In this document: piece after piece, positions 18,401 through 30,105 of the stretch | Layout: the number at the start of each line of letters is the position of its first letter | Numbering within the stretch: the first letter of the stretch is position 1 | Assembly (NCBI RefSeq): GCF_000090795.2 | Contig: NW_003546245.1 | Coordinates: 234,905 to 298,904, forward strand | Direction: 5' to 3' | Length of the DNA: 64,000 nt | Source of the DNA: Amphimedon queenslandica | Taxonomy: Eukaryota; Porifera; Demospongiae; Haplosclerida; Niphatidae | Made by a program: the position numbers and the translations under genes | The notes under the pieces: generated by a model | Told to the model about the DNA's origin: nothing | What the model saw: the letters and a program-made list of their open reading frames with translations, nothing else | Database searches by the model: none

Positions 18401-20360
18401 CTGTTTTCTTTCATTGGGACAGACCTACTCTAATTATTTGATCATGAACAGAGGACAGCAATCTTTAAGTCAGGGCCTATTGATTTGAAATTGTCACTTG
18501 TACCGGTATGTCAGACAAAAATAATACATGCAATAATGGGGTGTGGTCACAAGTCAATTAATAGTGGTGGGCGATACTGGCCAAAATGGATTCGATACGA
18601 TACCGATCGATATCAGCTCATATCGAGAGTATCGATACAGTTTCGATACAATATTTAGACCACACCTATGGAGTCACACCCCTTATTATTGACTGTTTTC
18701 ATCGATGTTTTCATGCACGTGTATCCACGTGTGTGTATTTACGTCATTAACTTATTAAAATTTTCATTATTAATATTATTTAACCATAATATATGGGCGT
18801 GGTCAATGTATCGATCCAGATTCCTTCAAAATTTCGATACTGATACGAATCGATACCGTAAAATATCGTTTGTATCGATAAAATATCGATATATCGCCCA
18901 CCACTATCAATTAATAATAAAATGGCGAGGAATCAAGACAAACTTTCATGAACTTTGACTTTCCTCTCGGCTTATCTAACAGCAAGATAAGAGAGAGAAG
19001 GTTCTAAAATATCTCTAAAGGCTATCCCACCAGCTCTGGAAAGTATGGCGACTTAAGTAAACTCTATAAGAATCTTTTTTGTGAGCTTTAGGTTCAGCGG
19101 CTTCGCTGGCTTGTGACCTAGCTTGTGAATGATGATTCTTTTGTTTCAGTTGGTCCTGACAAGAAGTTAGCTTTGGTTCTTAGAATGAAACGCGCCTTGA
19201 GTTGAAGTCAGCCGAGCCAGTCCAATTAGTACTAGTATGGTAATATAAGGCATTTACACTGTATATAATGGAGTATTGTAATGACCCTTAGTATGTGTAG
19301 GTGAAAAAATCACGTGCTGTTGCGCAAGCGCGCGGTGGCCTAGTGGTTACAGGGGTGGGCCCGGCCTTGAGGCAAGAAGGTCCTGGTTCGAATCCCCGAA
19401 ACCGCATTTGTAGACTTTCCTTGTAAGTTCTTTGGTAGGTATTCTTGTAGGCACTAGATAGGTATAAGCCGTGGCTGGCTTCAGTGGCATGCAATTACAT
19501 GTAAGTACAGTACACGTACTAATATAGTATGCATACAGAGCTTACATTATAATGCACACACAGCTTCAGACTACATTACAGGTCTGTACAGTGCTGGTGA
19601 CACACTTCCATTGGCTACCATTCCTCATAGAGTGCACGCTATGAGTACTGGTAGTCCGTGGGGGAGTGCCATTGGTACTGTATAGATCTGTAGAGCTTAT
19701 CATGCAATTGTGTATACATACATGAAGCCTCATACTTAATAGTAATATACACACAGAGCCTTTACATGTACTTAAATAGTAACATATACATACAGAGCCT
19801 CATACACACATACACACACGCCAATTTTTTTCTTTTTTTTATAATCAGAATACATTATATTGTTGTGGTTTAGGATGACACAGCTCAGAGAATATGAGAA
19901 GAATCATCACGAAACCGTCCTAGAACTATCAACACAACTAATGGAGAGCTACAGCAAAGGTCTATTAGAGGAAGAACTACCTGATGGGCTGAGAGTTGTG
20001 AGTATTTTTATCATTAGAAATTAGTCTGAAAACACATTATCCATCATTGTGTATTAACGTGTAGTTATTTGCTGACAAGGACACATTGCTGAGTGCTATC
20101 AATGCAGCACATGATGTGCACATGCAAGTGATTGACAACAAGGTCTCTCTCTATATAATTTTATACTCTAAGTAAACATGTACATGTATGTGTAGGAGGA
20201 CAGCATAAGGGGAAGAGGAGAGAAAGACAAGAAGAATTTATTAGATGGTTTGACACAAAAACTACATAAAAGAAACAGAGAGAGAGTGACAGAGATAAGT
20301 CATTTTATTGATCTACAACATGACGAGTTGGAGGATTGGCTAGGAACAAAAGAACAATGA
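15446..20360 (+). CDS. DRC3: Dynein regulatory complex subunit 3 (LRRC48)
   Basis: Eleven exons: 15446-15605, 15847-15963, 16037-16392, 16892-17011, 17332-17444, 17552-17726, 17798-17896, 17981-18051, 19874-19997, 20065-20142, 20196-20360; 525 aa (human 523). Leucine-rich repeats fill about residues 55-200 (IENLWQLQNLVKLRLDNNII, LDLSFNNITTIEG, VLSLGYNKL), followed by a helical coiled coil with DVMTLEMQLVDQLED and the signature FADKDTLL...AAHDVHMQVIDNKED. DRC3 is part of the nexin-dynein regulatory complex of motile cilia. The intron after exon 6 begins with GC (AAG|GCAAGT). The 1.8 kb intron before exon 9 holds a possible alternative last exon, a hAT-type MITE and a tRNA-like sequence. The gene sits 318 bases from the divergent PKC start, with an X-box-like motif between them. 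Confidence 0.93.
16599..16839. mobile_element. Foldback MITE with 7-bp target duplication
   Basis: In DRC3 intron 3. Ends are inverted repeats of about 85 bases with one internal mismatch block (caagagtaaataatacctac at the left, its complement at the right). CTACTAT flanks both sides (16592-16598, 16840-16846). The loop is about 70 bases. No protein; superfamily undecided. Confidence 0.75.
18261..18324 (+). CDS. Possible alternative last exon of DRC3
   Basis: A good acceptor (cattttgcag) opens a frame in phase with exon 8 of DRC3. It adds NISSMYDTLEDILNHFKESEL and then a stop. Joining exon 8 directly to 19874 restores the conserved ending seen in human DRC3, so this piece is not part of the main chain, and splicing from its end into exon 9 would break the frame. 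It could give a short isoform of roughly 420 residues lacking the C-terminus, or be a chance exon-like sequence. Confidence 0.35.
18562..18906. mobile_element. hAT-type MITE, 345 bp
   Basis: In DRC3 intron 8. Terminal inverted repeats TAGTGGTGGGCGATA are perfect over 15 bases. The perfect 8-bp duplication TCAATTAA (18554-18561, 18907-18914) is diagnostic of hAT elements. The inside is rich in ATCGATA words that pair between the two halves. Non-autonomous; perfect ends suggest a fairly young insertion. Confidence 0.88.
19331..19406 (+). mobile_element. tRNA-like sequence, probable SINE head or tRNA pseudogene
   Basis: In DRC3 intron 8. A-box-like TGGCCTAGTGG (19336-19346) and a perfect B-box GGTTCGAATCC (19385-19395) are spaced as in a tRNA. 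Five acceptor-stem pairs (GCGGT/ACCGC) can form. The middle does not fold into a clear anticodon arm, and about 90 bases of unrelated sequence follow, so a tRNA-derived SINE or pseudogene is likelier than a working tRNA. Confidence 0.55.
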
Positions 20361-20535
20361 ATAATTAATTAATAATCTACATACATAATACTCACTATAA
20401 CAAAACTAATAAATTATTATTATTTCAAAAAATATATTAAGTATAATTATTTCTGTCTATTTCTTATAATAATTTTATTTCTGAAATGAATAATGTCATT
20501 AAAATCATTAAGTTTAAAATCTTTCATAACTTGCT

Positions 20536-23500
20536 TCACAGAGCAGTATCAATGGTGGCTGGGGAGATTGGATCAGGAGTGTGTGGTGATAGGGGCATCT
20601 CTGGGGCTTCACTGCTAGCCTTACTGAGGAGATGAGAGCGACGCTTTATCACTTCAGAGAGAGGCAACTTCTGTTCAGTTGTATCCCTAGTCTCGGCCAA
20701 CTCTTGGAGTGCATCATTAAGATTGCCAACAATGTGAGTAACATTCGCTCCTTCCTATTAATAACATAATAATAATTATTATTGCTCCTTTTCTTATTTG
20801 ACAATAATAAAGCAATATTATGTATTAAATGGCAGAGTTTCACTGACCAAAATGAGCTGCTTCTTAATGAGAAGGAACCTAGCCTCTCTGGCCTTTAGAA
20901 TAACATAAAGGGCATAACACGAGAGACTGTGCATGTGTGTGCATTAATGTAGGAGAGAGAGAAAAATATTAATATTAATGTTTAATGGATTAGACTGTAG
21001 GCATACACTAGTATGATGATGAGTGGGACAATGAAAGCTGAAGAGGTGAAGAAATCCACAACAATCCTAGCAGTACACGTGCCGCCATCAATAAGATTAG
21101 TGAGAGACTGATACATAGTCTCTTGCCCTCTGGAATAAAAAGATTTTAATACTATACATGCGTACCAGTGTAAATATATACAAAATCATCAAAATTTGCG
21201 TACACAAGGCCATTAAAAATTGCCAATAAATTTGAAGCATAAGGCATCAACTTTTAAGTTAAATGTTACCTGAAAGGGCCACAAGATTCACTGGGCCTCA
21301 ATCTAGAGAGAAAGAAAGAGAGAGGGGGGGTTTATCACAAATTCAAAATGATATCCTCTTACTGGATAGCAGCGTACATAACAGGTACAACAGAAGCAAA
21401 GAGAGCAAGCAGCATGAGGAAGAGGAAGATAAAATTAGTCCTGGCTGATCTTTGAAATCCTTTCTTGTCTGGCTCAAGGTTCCATATCAAGCTATACTTC
21501 TTCACATAGAAGAGAAGTATTGATGTTATGAGGACAATGAATGGAAGCAGAGGAGCAAATAGGAATCCCAGCCAGAGAAGCGACTGAGTGTAAATCAGAT
21601 CCAATATGCTCTTTGGTATGTTGAAGTTTCCTTTGGTCACAAAACGGCTGAACTTCTCTCCAAGATTCTTCCATTTGAGGTGAACAATGACATGAGAAGA
21701 GAAACTAAAAATAAAATAAATAATGTTATCATAAACAGCATTAAAAACACAACCTTATAAGTAGATACACCACCTACATGTACCTGAATCAATCATTAAC
21801 AATATGTACGTGTACATGTGAAATTGAGTAATTGAAAGTGAAAGTTTGTGCTTTGATATGTAAATCATGTGAAATTCCTCCTGTGTTATTGTTATTAAGG
21901 GGAGGCTATACTGTTTCCTGCGGGATAATAATTGTTATTCAATCTCTCTTACTGCCTTCCACTCTCAACGAGGATTGTTGAGATGATAGAGACAAAGAGA
22001 TTAGTCACTCCCAATTTGTAGAACTGCTGGCCAATAAATGTCTCCCAACACTATAAACAGATATAATATTATACATGTAGTATATGCATGTATTGTGTGT
22101 GTGGACTCACTTGAGGGCAGGTCTGAGTAATGTTAAGTGAAGTGTTGGTGAATGTGTTGGCAATTGAGCTGATGGTACACTGATCTCCAGTCTCCACAAC
22201 TGGTTGAATGCATTCCGTTATCACCAGAAACAAGGAACCAAGCAATACAATGAGTGAAGACAGTCTCACCATTACAGTCCTATACAAAACAAAACATGTA
22301 GCGTCATAATGTATGTATTTTGCTCCAAAATGGTGAAAACAATCATAGGAATATTCTTATACTGTTATGCTTGTTATAAATACATGTCCTTATGTTATGT
22401 AGAAAGTTTGAGTTGATTCCAATCACTATTGGATTTTTTATGAATTTTAAAAGTTATTTGAAAGCCACGTAAGCCCATTCCTCAAATAGCCCAAAGTATC
22501 ACTTGAAAGCACTAATAACAGCTAATTTAAAAATACAATTATCAGACGCTGGTGATTATAAATTTTCATTTAAGACTCTAAGTGTAACAAAGGTGGAATT
22601 CACACCTGCCTTCTGTTTTGTATAGCAACCTTATACTAAAACCAATTTTCTTATCTAATAGGACAAACAAAGAGAGAGCGGCTGTTACAACAAGACATTA
22701 GTACATGAGGGCAGCTGCAGAGAGAGACACGTGCCATTACCCAGCACTTGAATGACACGTGCTCCTCTTATACACATTATATAATGGCTGTCCACAAGAA
22801 GGAATAAAGAATATAAAAGTGCAATAATGCTCTTTATAAACCTTATCAGTGTAATCCTAACAGCACCAGTGCTGGTCTTGTATTGCTCCAACTTAGCAAC
22901 AAGTTGGAATACAAGTGGAAGAATGGCATTGAGTATACTTATGACAATGGCAGAGAGGTATTCACCAATCAGTGGTATTTCAACTCCAGCTTGCAACTGA
23001 GAAAGAGAAGAAAGAAGAGTAAGATATACTACATTCTTTATAACTTACAATCTGAAGCTCATATGCAGCTGAAAAGTAAATGGCAAATCCTGCACCAACC
23101 AAGGTCATAAGGACAAAAAAATTAGTCCAAAATCGAATAACAATAACAAGGGCAAGCTTCTTGTTGCTTCTCTTCACCTCTCTAGCTTGTAAATCCAAAA
23201 GCTCTTCCTACAAAAGCAGACATGAATCACACATAACAATAAAAGCTGATTACATCACTACTATTATAACATTAAATAAATAATAATATTAAATCATTCA
23301 TATTATTTAATTTACATGGAATTCGGTCCGAATATGAGCCTGTCTCAATTTGGCTGTCTTTGGATCGGTGATGTTAAAGTCCCAAGCAGTGAAGAGCTTG
23401 TTGCAGAAGTTGATCTTCCTAGTGCTACCAAACTCGACATAGCTCTCATTGAAAGCATGACCCATTCTAAAAATAGCCAAATAACAGTTATAAAAAATAA

Positions 23501-25468
23501 TTAAAATATACATGTAGATAAAAGCATCAAATAATGAATATAAAAATAATAAAAGGCATTATTGCAGAGATAAAGATATTTTTAAAAGTAATAATGCAAG
23601 CTCATCAAAGTGCTACGCCTGCTCTGCTGTAGTTGAATGAAACCTGATCTTTGCTATAATGTGTCAAAAAGTATTGAAATTCTATACAAATCTAAGGAAA
23701 TAGAAAATTGAATGAAAAGTCTGCTAATTTTGAGAATGCAATATGAACAGTCCCTCCTGGTCCATAATGGTTATCTGTTGTCATCACACACCCTCTAGCT
23801 ATAAACACGTTACTCATATTAGTAATCAAGGAAAACAGTGAAAGTAGAATGATGACAGAAAAATAAAATTGAGACTATACAACATCAGTGGAGAAAGGGT
23901 TTGCAAAGGAAAAGGAGAGAAGAGAAAAAAGCTTCAAATACTTAGCATAGCAATAACTTAACAGTCGTAACAATATCATAACTCAACGTAAAGTTATGCA
24001 AACGCAACAAACAAAATTTAAGAGTTGAACTTACTTGTATACTAATAAAAGAACAGCAACAACGTATATAACAGCTGTCATGAAAAGAAAAGCAAGAGAC
24101 AAGTCGTATCGGCCAACTTTAGAGCTATACACTCCGTGAAACAAAATAGTCTCGTTGAAAAAACCAGTTCCGGAGATAAAATCAAGGATGTGCTGATACC
24201 ACTCAACCCTGGCCTTAACGCCAATGCAGACTGAATAAGACGTGATATTATTGCCAGCGTTTCTATCAATAACTTCACAAGAGCTATCAATTAGTTCGGG
24301 GGAGACAACTAGCTCGTTTCCTCCTTCGCCCGTAGCAATGCCATTCCCAACATTGCATTCCCTGATCCTAATGATCCCCAGCATCATGTCACCATCGCTT
24401 TCTTGCATCAATAGACAGTTAACAGGAGCAGAAAAAACAGTAGCAGTGGTTCGATTCAAGGACTCATTGGAGCACCTCATATCAGTGAGGGGTTGTTCCA
24501 GTACGCATGTGATGTTAGAGACTTGATTGACGCTGTTGCTACCTTGATAGACAAACTGTGGTATACAGATCATGCCAAACCAAAGGAGGAAGATGAGGAC
24601 ATTCATTATGAATATCCAACGGAGGAAAACAAAGTAAGAGACGACTGTAGTCCCAAAGAGACCCTCGACCTCTTTCAAGTGACCTTTCCAGAGCTCTTGG
24701 GATGCAATGACTTGAAGACGACTCTTAATCTTAGGCCATTTCTGAGCAGGAGAGAAGGAGGAAGAGACAAAGGAAGGGATTACAAATGACACTTTGTATA
24801 ACTTACCACGTGTCTCAGGTCATCCCAGCAGCTAGTCCTCACTCCACGCTCATAAACAACAGTTTGTTTTCGACTGCAAATAAAGAGAGATTGGGAGATA
24901 AAGGTGTGATGTGATCATGACCTTAATAAATTATGCATACATTATCTACAATGACTGCAATATGTAGAACAGTGTGTGTGTATGTATGCACATTGTGTTA
25001 ATTATCACTTATTAATTCATACCGTTCTGCAAGTCGATGCCTCAGCAAAGCAGAAGACTTCCTTAGGTCTTCGTTACGCTGAAACACAGTGTCTCCTTCG
25101 ACTTCAATATCAGTTATTATTATATCGCTTGCTATTGTCGGCTGTTGTTGAGTACGCTCCTTCATTAGCTGGTGGCCATGAAGTGATCTTGACCTTCTGT
25201 TCCCTGTCTTCACTCGCAGAGATTGCTCCGAGGCCTTTCTCCTCACTGTTGAAGGTAGGGACCATCTTGAAGCGTCGCCTCTGTCTATTCCACCACCAAT
25301 TGTTCCCCCAGCACGTGCAGCTAAGACAGCTGGGCGAGTATCCAGAACATCTCTTACTATATCCTCCAGTTTGACGGCTTTCTGTGGAGTCTGGGGGTCA
25401 GGCTGATTAGAAACGGACTCCAAGTCCTCTATCTCTGTCGGGAACTGGTTTACATGGATGGAATCCAT
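20536..25468 (-). CDS. Transmembrane channel-like (TMC) protein
   Basis: Thirteen exons: 25468-25023, 24873-24807, 24741-24035, 23466-23316, 23207-23049, 22996-22842, 22279-22111, 22050-21953, 21704-21363, 21302-21270, 21129-21009, 20892-20848, 20754-20536; 903 aa. The TMC signature CWETFIGQQFYKLGVTN starts near residue 619. Other family blocks are FGTTVVSYFVFLRWIFIMN (first membrane segment), FTAWDFNITDPKTAKLR, RITLIRTVMVRLSSL, and LRPSESCGPF before the last membrane segment. The cytosolic N-terminus (about 170 aa) is basic and Ser-rich. A large loop of about 140 aa with several N-glycosylation sequons (NIT, NES, NRT, NET) follows the first segment. TMC proteins are polytopic plasma-membrane proteins related to TMEM16; some are pore subunits for mechanosensation. 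The exact TMC class is not clear. The donor of the third-last exon (CTA|GTGTAT) was chosen by phase. Confidence 0.93.
22380..22462 (-). repeat. Single family-B repeat fragment in TMC intron
   Basis: Reverse complement carries aactcaaactttctacataa and the poly-A/T spacer of family B. Only half a unit, without the palindrome. Confidence 0.75.
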
Positions 25469-25619
25469 AGTTCGGCTGTTTTATACAAGTAAACACAAAG
25501 AGAATTCGATATCCAATTCCTCCAAACCTTCCAAAATAGAGATGGGTGTAGTAGTGAACGTGACAAAGTGCAACTTAATTATATTCATAGTCTATTTTGC
25601 TGATTATCATTTTTATAAC

Positions 25620-26213
25620 TTAATTATTAACTTCAGTAACAACAACATGGCCGCTTTTATCGAGCACGGAAAGCAAAAGTTGTGGATCATGAACTCGTCC
25701 GTACTTGAGACTGTACAGGTACTTCCCGTTGGAAAGAGTTTGAAGTGTCTTTATTGCAGATTTCGGTGAATTATTGTCAGAAAATGGCACCAGTTCCTTC
25801 AAATGCAGCTCCAAATCTCTGCGACGTCCGAGGAAATCCATGTGTGAAACCCGGACCGATTCTGTCTTCTTACAGTAAGCCAGTTCTCCAAGGACCTTAC
25901 TGAAAGCATAACTGAGGGTGCATAGAACTAGTACAGTTCCTGTGGCTGCGGTATATCCATTGATCAGTGACTTGCTGCTGATGGAACCAATGTAATACCA
26001 GTAAGAGAGTGGAGGCATGGCGATCAACATGGCTCCTGCTTGGTAGAGTTTGAAACGAGAAAGGACCCTGAAATATGACATTGTGGGCCACTTATACAAG
26101 ACCACATAACTTTTACTATCATTGGAATTCCTTCTGTATGATAAAATTCGACAGACACAGCTTCTAGGCAGAGTAGAACCGAACAGAAATTTAGGCAAGG
26201 TTGACGCCGACAT
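25620..26213 (-). CDS. TMEM186: TMEM186, mitochondrial complex I assembly factor
   Basis: Intronless, 197 aa. The stretch from FRVLSRFKLYQAG through two hydrophobic helices (about residues 55-75 and 85-110) to VRVSHMDFLGRRRD, LVPFSD and LKYGRVHD follows human TMEM186 (213 aa) in order. The N-terminus is Arg/Ser-rich without acidic residues, as in a mitochondrial targeting sequence. In vertebrates TMEM186 is an inner-membrane member of the MCIA complex (with NDUFAF1, ECSIT, ACAD9, TMEM126B) and helps assemble the ND3 module. The stop lies 151 bases from the TMC start on the same strand, and the ATG lies 191 bases from the divergent KDEL receptor. A conserved position of the first Met is not certain. 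Confidence 0.85.
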   Translation of the reverse strand: MSASTLPKFLFGSTLPRSCVCRILSYRRNSNDSKSYVVLYKWPTMSYFRVLSRFKLYQAGAMLIAMPPLSYWYYIGSISSKSLINGYTAATGTVLVLCTLSYAFSKVLGELAYCKKTESVRVSHMDFLGRRRDLELHLKELVPFSDNNSPKSAIKTLQTLSNGKYLYSLKYGRVHDPQLLLSVLDKSGHVVVTEVNN

Positions 26214-26240
26214 TCCTGCAGGGAGGGTGTGGTTTCACAA

Positions 26241-26246
26241 CACGTG
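26241..26246. promoter_or_regulatory. CACGTG E-box between TMEM186 and KDELR
   Basis: A palindromic CACGTG sits 28 bases above the TMEM186 ATG and about 160 bases above the KDELR ATG. Such sites bind bHLH-ZIP factors (USF, MYC, TFE3 types). Read on the minus strand it also contains CCACG, the half-site used by stress-responsive bZIP factors, but no CCAAT stands at ERSE spacing. Function is inferred from position only. Confidence 0.3.
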
Positions 26247-26404
26247 GTTTACCGTATACTAAAACCTATTTGTTAGTGATAAGAAAAATCAGAACCTACT
26301 GTTTCAAATCCACGTCAGTCATTGACTCATTGTTCCTATCCGTGACAAAGCCGCGGGTAACGAGCCGGTTTGTTGTTTAGTGTGACAAGGAAAGACAAGG
26401 CAAC

Positions 26405-27055
26405 ATGAACATCTTTAGGCTTGCTGGAGACATCTCTCATCTACTGGCCATTTTTATTTTGCTGATCAAGATATGGCGGAGCAGGTCGTGTGCAGGTAAG
26501 AAGGTGTGATGATAATGATTACTGAGGTGGTGGGGTGGGGTGAGACAGATGTCATTACATTAACACACACTGTTAGATTTTTAAATGCTTTGGTATGCAT
26601 GTCTTTACTGCATGGCTGGCCATGTGAAGTTGCCTACAGGGAAGGGGGAATTTTGACTTTTGAGGCAATCACGATTTCCTGTACAAAATATACTCCCTCC
26701 CTTACATGTTCTAAAAGAGTGGTACCCATACAAATTAGAGTACCCCTGATTCAAACTACCAGTATTGTAGCCTTCTCAATGTTCATAGATTAATTTAATT
26801 CAGCTATAATGTAATTTAATGCATTGCTTAATAAATAATGTATAATTAGTTTGCTTTGGATTGACATCATTAAGTATTTTGGAGGGCAAGAACTTGTATA
26901 AATGGTTCGTTTATTTGTTGAGACTATTGGCCATTGAGGAGGAGTTCAATGTAGTCAGGGCTAGATCATTATTAGTATTATTGTTGTGTTTATCTTTGTA
27001 TTGTTTTTTTATATTGATACGTTAGTAGCTATTGTAATAGAAGGTAGAGACCAAC

Positions 27056-27105
<50 letters not shown>

Positions 27106-27972
27106 GTATTGTGAACTATTCTTTTTATTATTATAGGTATTTCTGGTAAAAGTCAAGTCTTATTTGGTATGGTCTTCCTGACTCGCTATCTTGATCTGTT
27201 CACTAGCTTCATATCAGTCTACAACACTGTTATGAAAGTTATTTTTATACTGGCGACACTTGTCACAATTTATCTCGTTTTCTTTAAGTTCCGGGCAACC
27301 TATGACTCCAACAACGACACATTTAGAGCGGAGTTACTCGTCATACCGATAGCTGGTCTTGCAGTTCTAGTAAATCATGAGTTTAGCCTGTTTGAGGTAA
27401 GTCTTTATGTATACACACTACCAGCATGTTTTGTAATGGCGTCGCTTATAAAAGACTTTGGTATGAAGTTTATTTTATTGCAATGATAATGATTATATGA
27501 AGCAACCCCTTCAGTTTGTCTTCTCACCCCCTCACTCTATCCCCCCCCCTCTCCTCCTCCTCCTCTGATAGATCCTGTGGACTTTCTCTATTTATCTCGA
27601 GTCAGTCTCCATCATGCCTCAGCTGTACATGATATCAAAGACTGGAGAGGCAGAAACCATCACCTCTCATTATCTCTTTGCCCTCGGTCTCTATCGAGGA
27701 CTCTACATAGTGAACTGGGTCTGGCGCTACTACACGGAGCAGTTTTACGATTGGATTGCGATAGTTGCTGGTGTTGTCCAAACCCTTCTCTATTGTGATT
27801 TCTTCTACCTCTATATCACCAAAGGTGAGCCAGTGAAAGAACAAGCTTATATAATACTGCTGCGGTTTTAAATGCAAATTTAGCATTCTTTGGCATTCTT
27901 AATTGTTACCGGTATTTGATGTTTTTTTTCTCTTTAGTTATCAAAGGGAAAGAGATGTCGCTACCTGCATAG
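26405..27972 (+). CDS. KDELR: KDEL receptor (ER retention receptor)
   Basis: Four exons: 26405-26495, 27137-27396, 27572-27824, 27938-27972; 212 aa, exactly the family length. The start [20 protein letters not shown], the block RSCAGISGKSQ, the middle [12 protein letters not shown] and YDSNNDTFR, then the end KGKEMSLPA are nearly unchanged from human KDELR2. Seven membrane segments. The receptor captures KDEL-tailed ER proteins in the cis-Golgi at low pH and returns them by COPI vesicles. Two introns contain long ATT-type runs. The gene shares a 191-base intergenic stretch with TMEM186. Confidence 0.97.
27058..27106. repeat. ATT microsatellite in KDELR intron 1
   Basis: Sixteen or so ATT units, 30 bases before the exon 2 acceptor. 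Confidence 0.9.
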
Positions 27973-28026
27973 TCCTCCTACCTCCTGTCATTGACTAGTA
28001 ATTGTTATTATTATTATTATTATTAC

Positions 28027-28071
<45 letters not shown>

Positions 28072-28337
28072 CTTTTTTCCTTTAAAGTATGTACAGTTGT
28101 TGGAAGACATCTTGTTAGGGCACGTTTTTGAATTTTTTTCATGAAGTCATGATGCATATTTAGTTACTTGTTTGAAAAAATTGATACGCATAGAAAAAGA
28201 ATACACAAAACTCTTGGAAATTTCATCATCATGAATGACTTTATATTAATTTATTATAGCCACACCTACCTAGGCCTAGTCACGAGTTTGGGTGTGGCTT
28301 GCAAGTTGTAACTCAGCAAAGCAGAAAGTCAATAGAG
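27973..28337. other. Intergenic stretch, KDELR to ankyrin gene
   Basis: About 365 bases between two genes on the same strand. It holds an ATT microsatellite (28006-28070) and otherwise AT-rich sequence. No further gene is visible. It must contain the 3' end of KDELR and the promoter or 5' UTR of the next gene. Confidence 0.8.
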
Positions 28338-29875
28338 ATGGGTCAAGCGAGTCCTAAGCTTGTCTCCTGGGCAGCTCAGGACGGGAGACCAGAAGATTTG
28401 ATATATCACTTGGATAAGACAGGTCCAGAGGGTCTGAAACCAGCCTCGGGGGCTGAGAAGCAGAGGACCCCACTCATTCTATCAGCCATTGGCGGACACA
28501 CTCAATGTATTAGTATATTATATGATGCAGGTAAAGGAAAGACACCCTTCCTTCTCACTCGTTATCCTTACTGTAGGTGCTAAATTAGACGATAAAGATA
28601 CTGACGGTTTCACTGCCCTACATCACGCAGCTAGTAATGGACACCTTTATGCTGTGCAGCTCTTGCTGGATCTTGGGGCCAACCCAATGGCATCTTCAAG
28701 GTTATTTCATTTGTCATGATGCTAGCTGTAACTTTTTATGTCACAGAATCATGATTGCATAATCCCTCACATAATCTTAAGAGTTGTATAACAATGAAAC
28801 CTGAACATGTGATGTCATATAATTATTCATAAAATTAATGTTTCATTTCACTCTCTCATAGACAAGATCTAATGCATGTTTTTTGCTAAAATAATACTAG
28901 TAATGATTATTATTACTGTGAATAGTGTCCTTCATGTTAGCAGCATGTACTACACACAATGTGTTTGTCATTGCTGACTTGTATGCACCGCCATCACCCC
29001 AAGAGGCATTTGAAAATACTTTTAGTGAAACTTCTTTTAATTGAAAATGCTTATGTACTGTAGTATTAGTTGATAGCATAATCATGGTAGTAGGATAACA
29101 ATTTTTGGATGCTAATGATATGAATTTTCTAATAATTATTAAACCAGGTTTGGAGTGACTCCTCTTCATTTAGCAACGTCATCAGGTCACACTCCAATGC
29201 TCCAGCTGCTAGCGTCTCATAAAATCAACATTGATGTGCAAGAGTCCTGGGGGCAGTCCCCACTAATGATTGCTACCGCTCAGAGTAGACTAGAGTGCAT
29301 GAAGACTCTTCTCAATGCAAATGCAAGCACAGAGATACGAGATTATCACCATGGCAACACGGCGCTACATGTAGCATGTACGACAAAAGACGAGGAGACT
29401 GTTTTGTTGCTTTTGGACGCAGGTGCCAATCCATGCAGCATAAATGGCAAAGGAATGAGCTCTTTAGGAGTTGCAATCGAGAATAAGTTTTATCGCATTC
29501 TTCCTCTACTGTTGGAATATGGTGCTAGACTGAATGATAATGATAGAGTGGTGACTTCTAGTGGACTCCAAAACTATCTTGATAACTGTTTAAGTGAGTT
29601 TATAATTATTTCATGTTACATACCTTTAATATTAATCCTTCCTATTAGCTACTCCAATTCCTCTCCTACGTCAGTGCAGAGTTGCTGTACGTCAAGCCTA
29701 CGGTCCATCTTGTCTTGAAAACTTGAACAGATTCTTAGAGGAACAAGATCAGACAATGGCCAGTTATGTCAAAGGAGTAAGGGATGATTGCTGTGGAAAA
29801 CTTGACGAGATCAAGAAACACGCACTACTAGGAAGGACTGCTGTCGTCACTGATGAAGCCCTGACTAAATTTTAA
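28338..29875 (+). CDS. Ankyrin-repeat protein with BC-box match (ASB-like)
   Basis: Four exons: 28338-28530, 28577-28700, 29148-29593, 29649-29875; 329 aa. Five to six ankyrin repeats cover about residues 15-245 (TPLILSAIGGHTQCISILYD, TALHHAASNGHLYAVQLLLD, TPLHLATSSGHTPMLQLLAS, TALHVACTTKDEETVLLLLD). The segment PLLRQCRVAV (about residues 258-267) fits the elongin BC-box pattern of SOCS boxes (small residue, L, xxx, C, xxx, aliphatic), which would make this an ASB-type substrate adaptor for a cullin-5 ligase. No LPxP cullin box follows, and about 40 unassigned residues come after it, so the SOCS reading is tentative. No vertebrate orthologue is recognised. Confidence 0.8.
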
Positions 29876-30105
29876 ATGTTATATATATATATATATATAT
29901 ATTATATATTGTTGTTTTCGTTTGTCTTTTATCAACATACAAACATGTGCCTTGCTGTTTTGTTGCTAGAGATTATGTCTTTATCTATTGTCTGGTTGTA
30001 TTAATGTTTGTTTTTATTATGTCTGTAAAGGATTTAATACAAAAGTAATAATGAAAGAGTGAGAGAGATACAAAAAATTGAAACGATATTTAATCGCACA
30101 AATCG

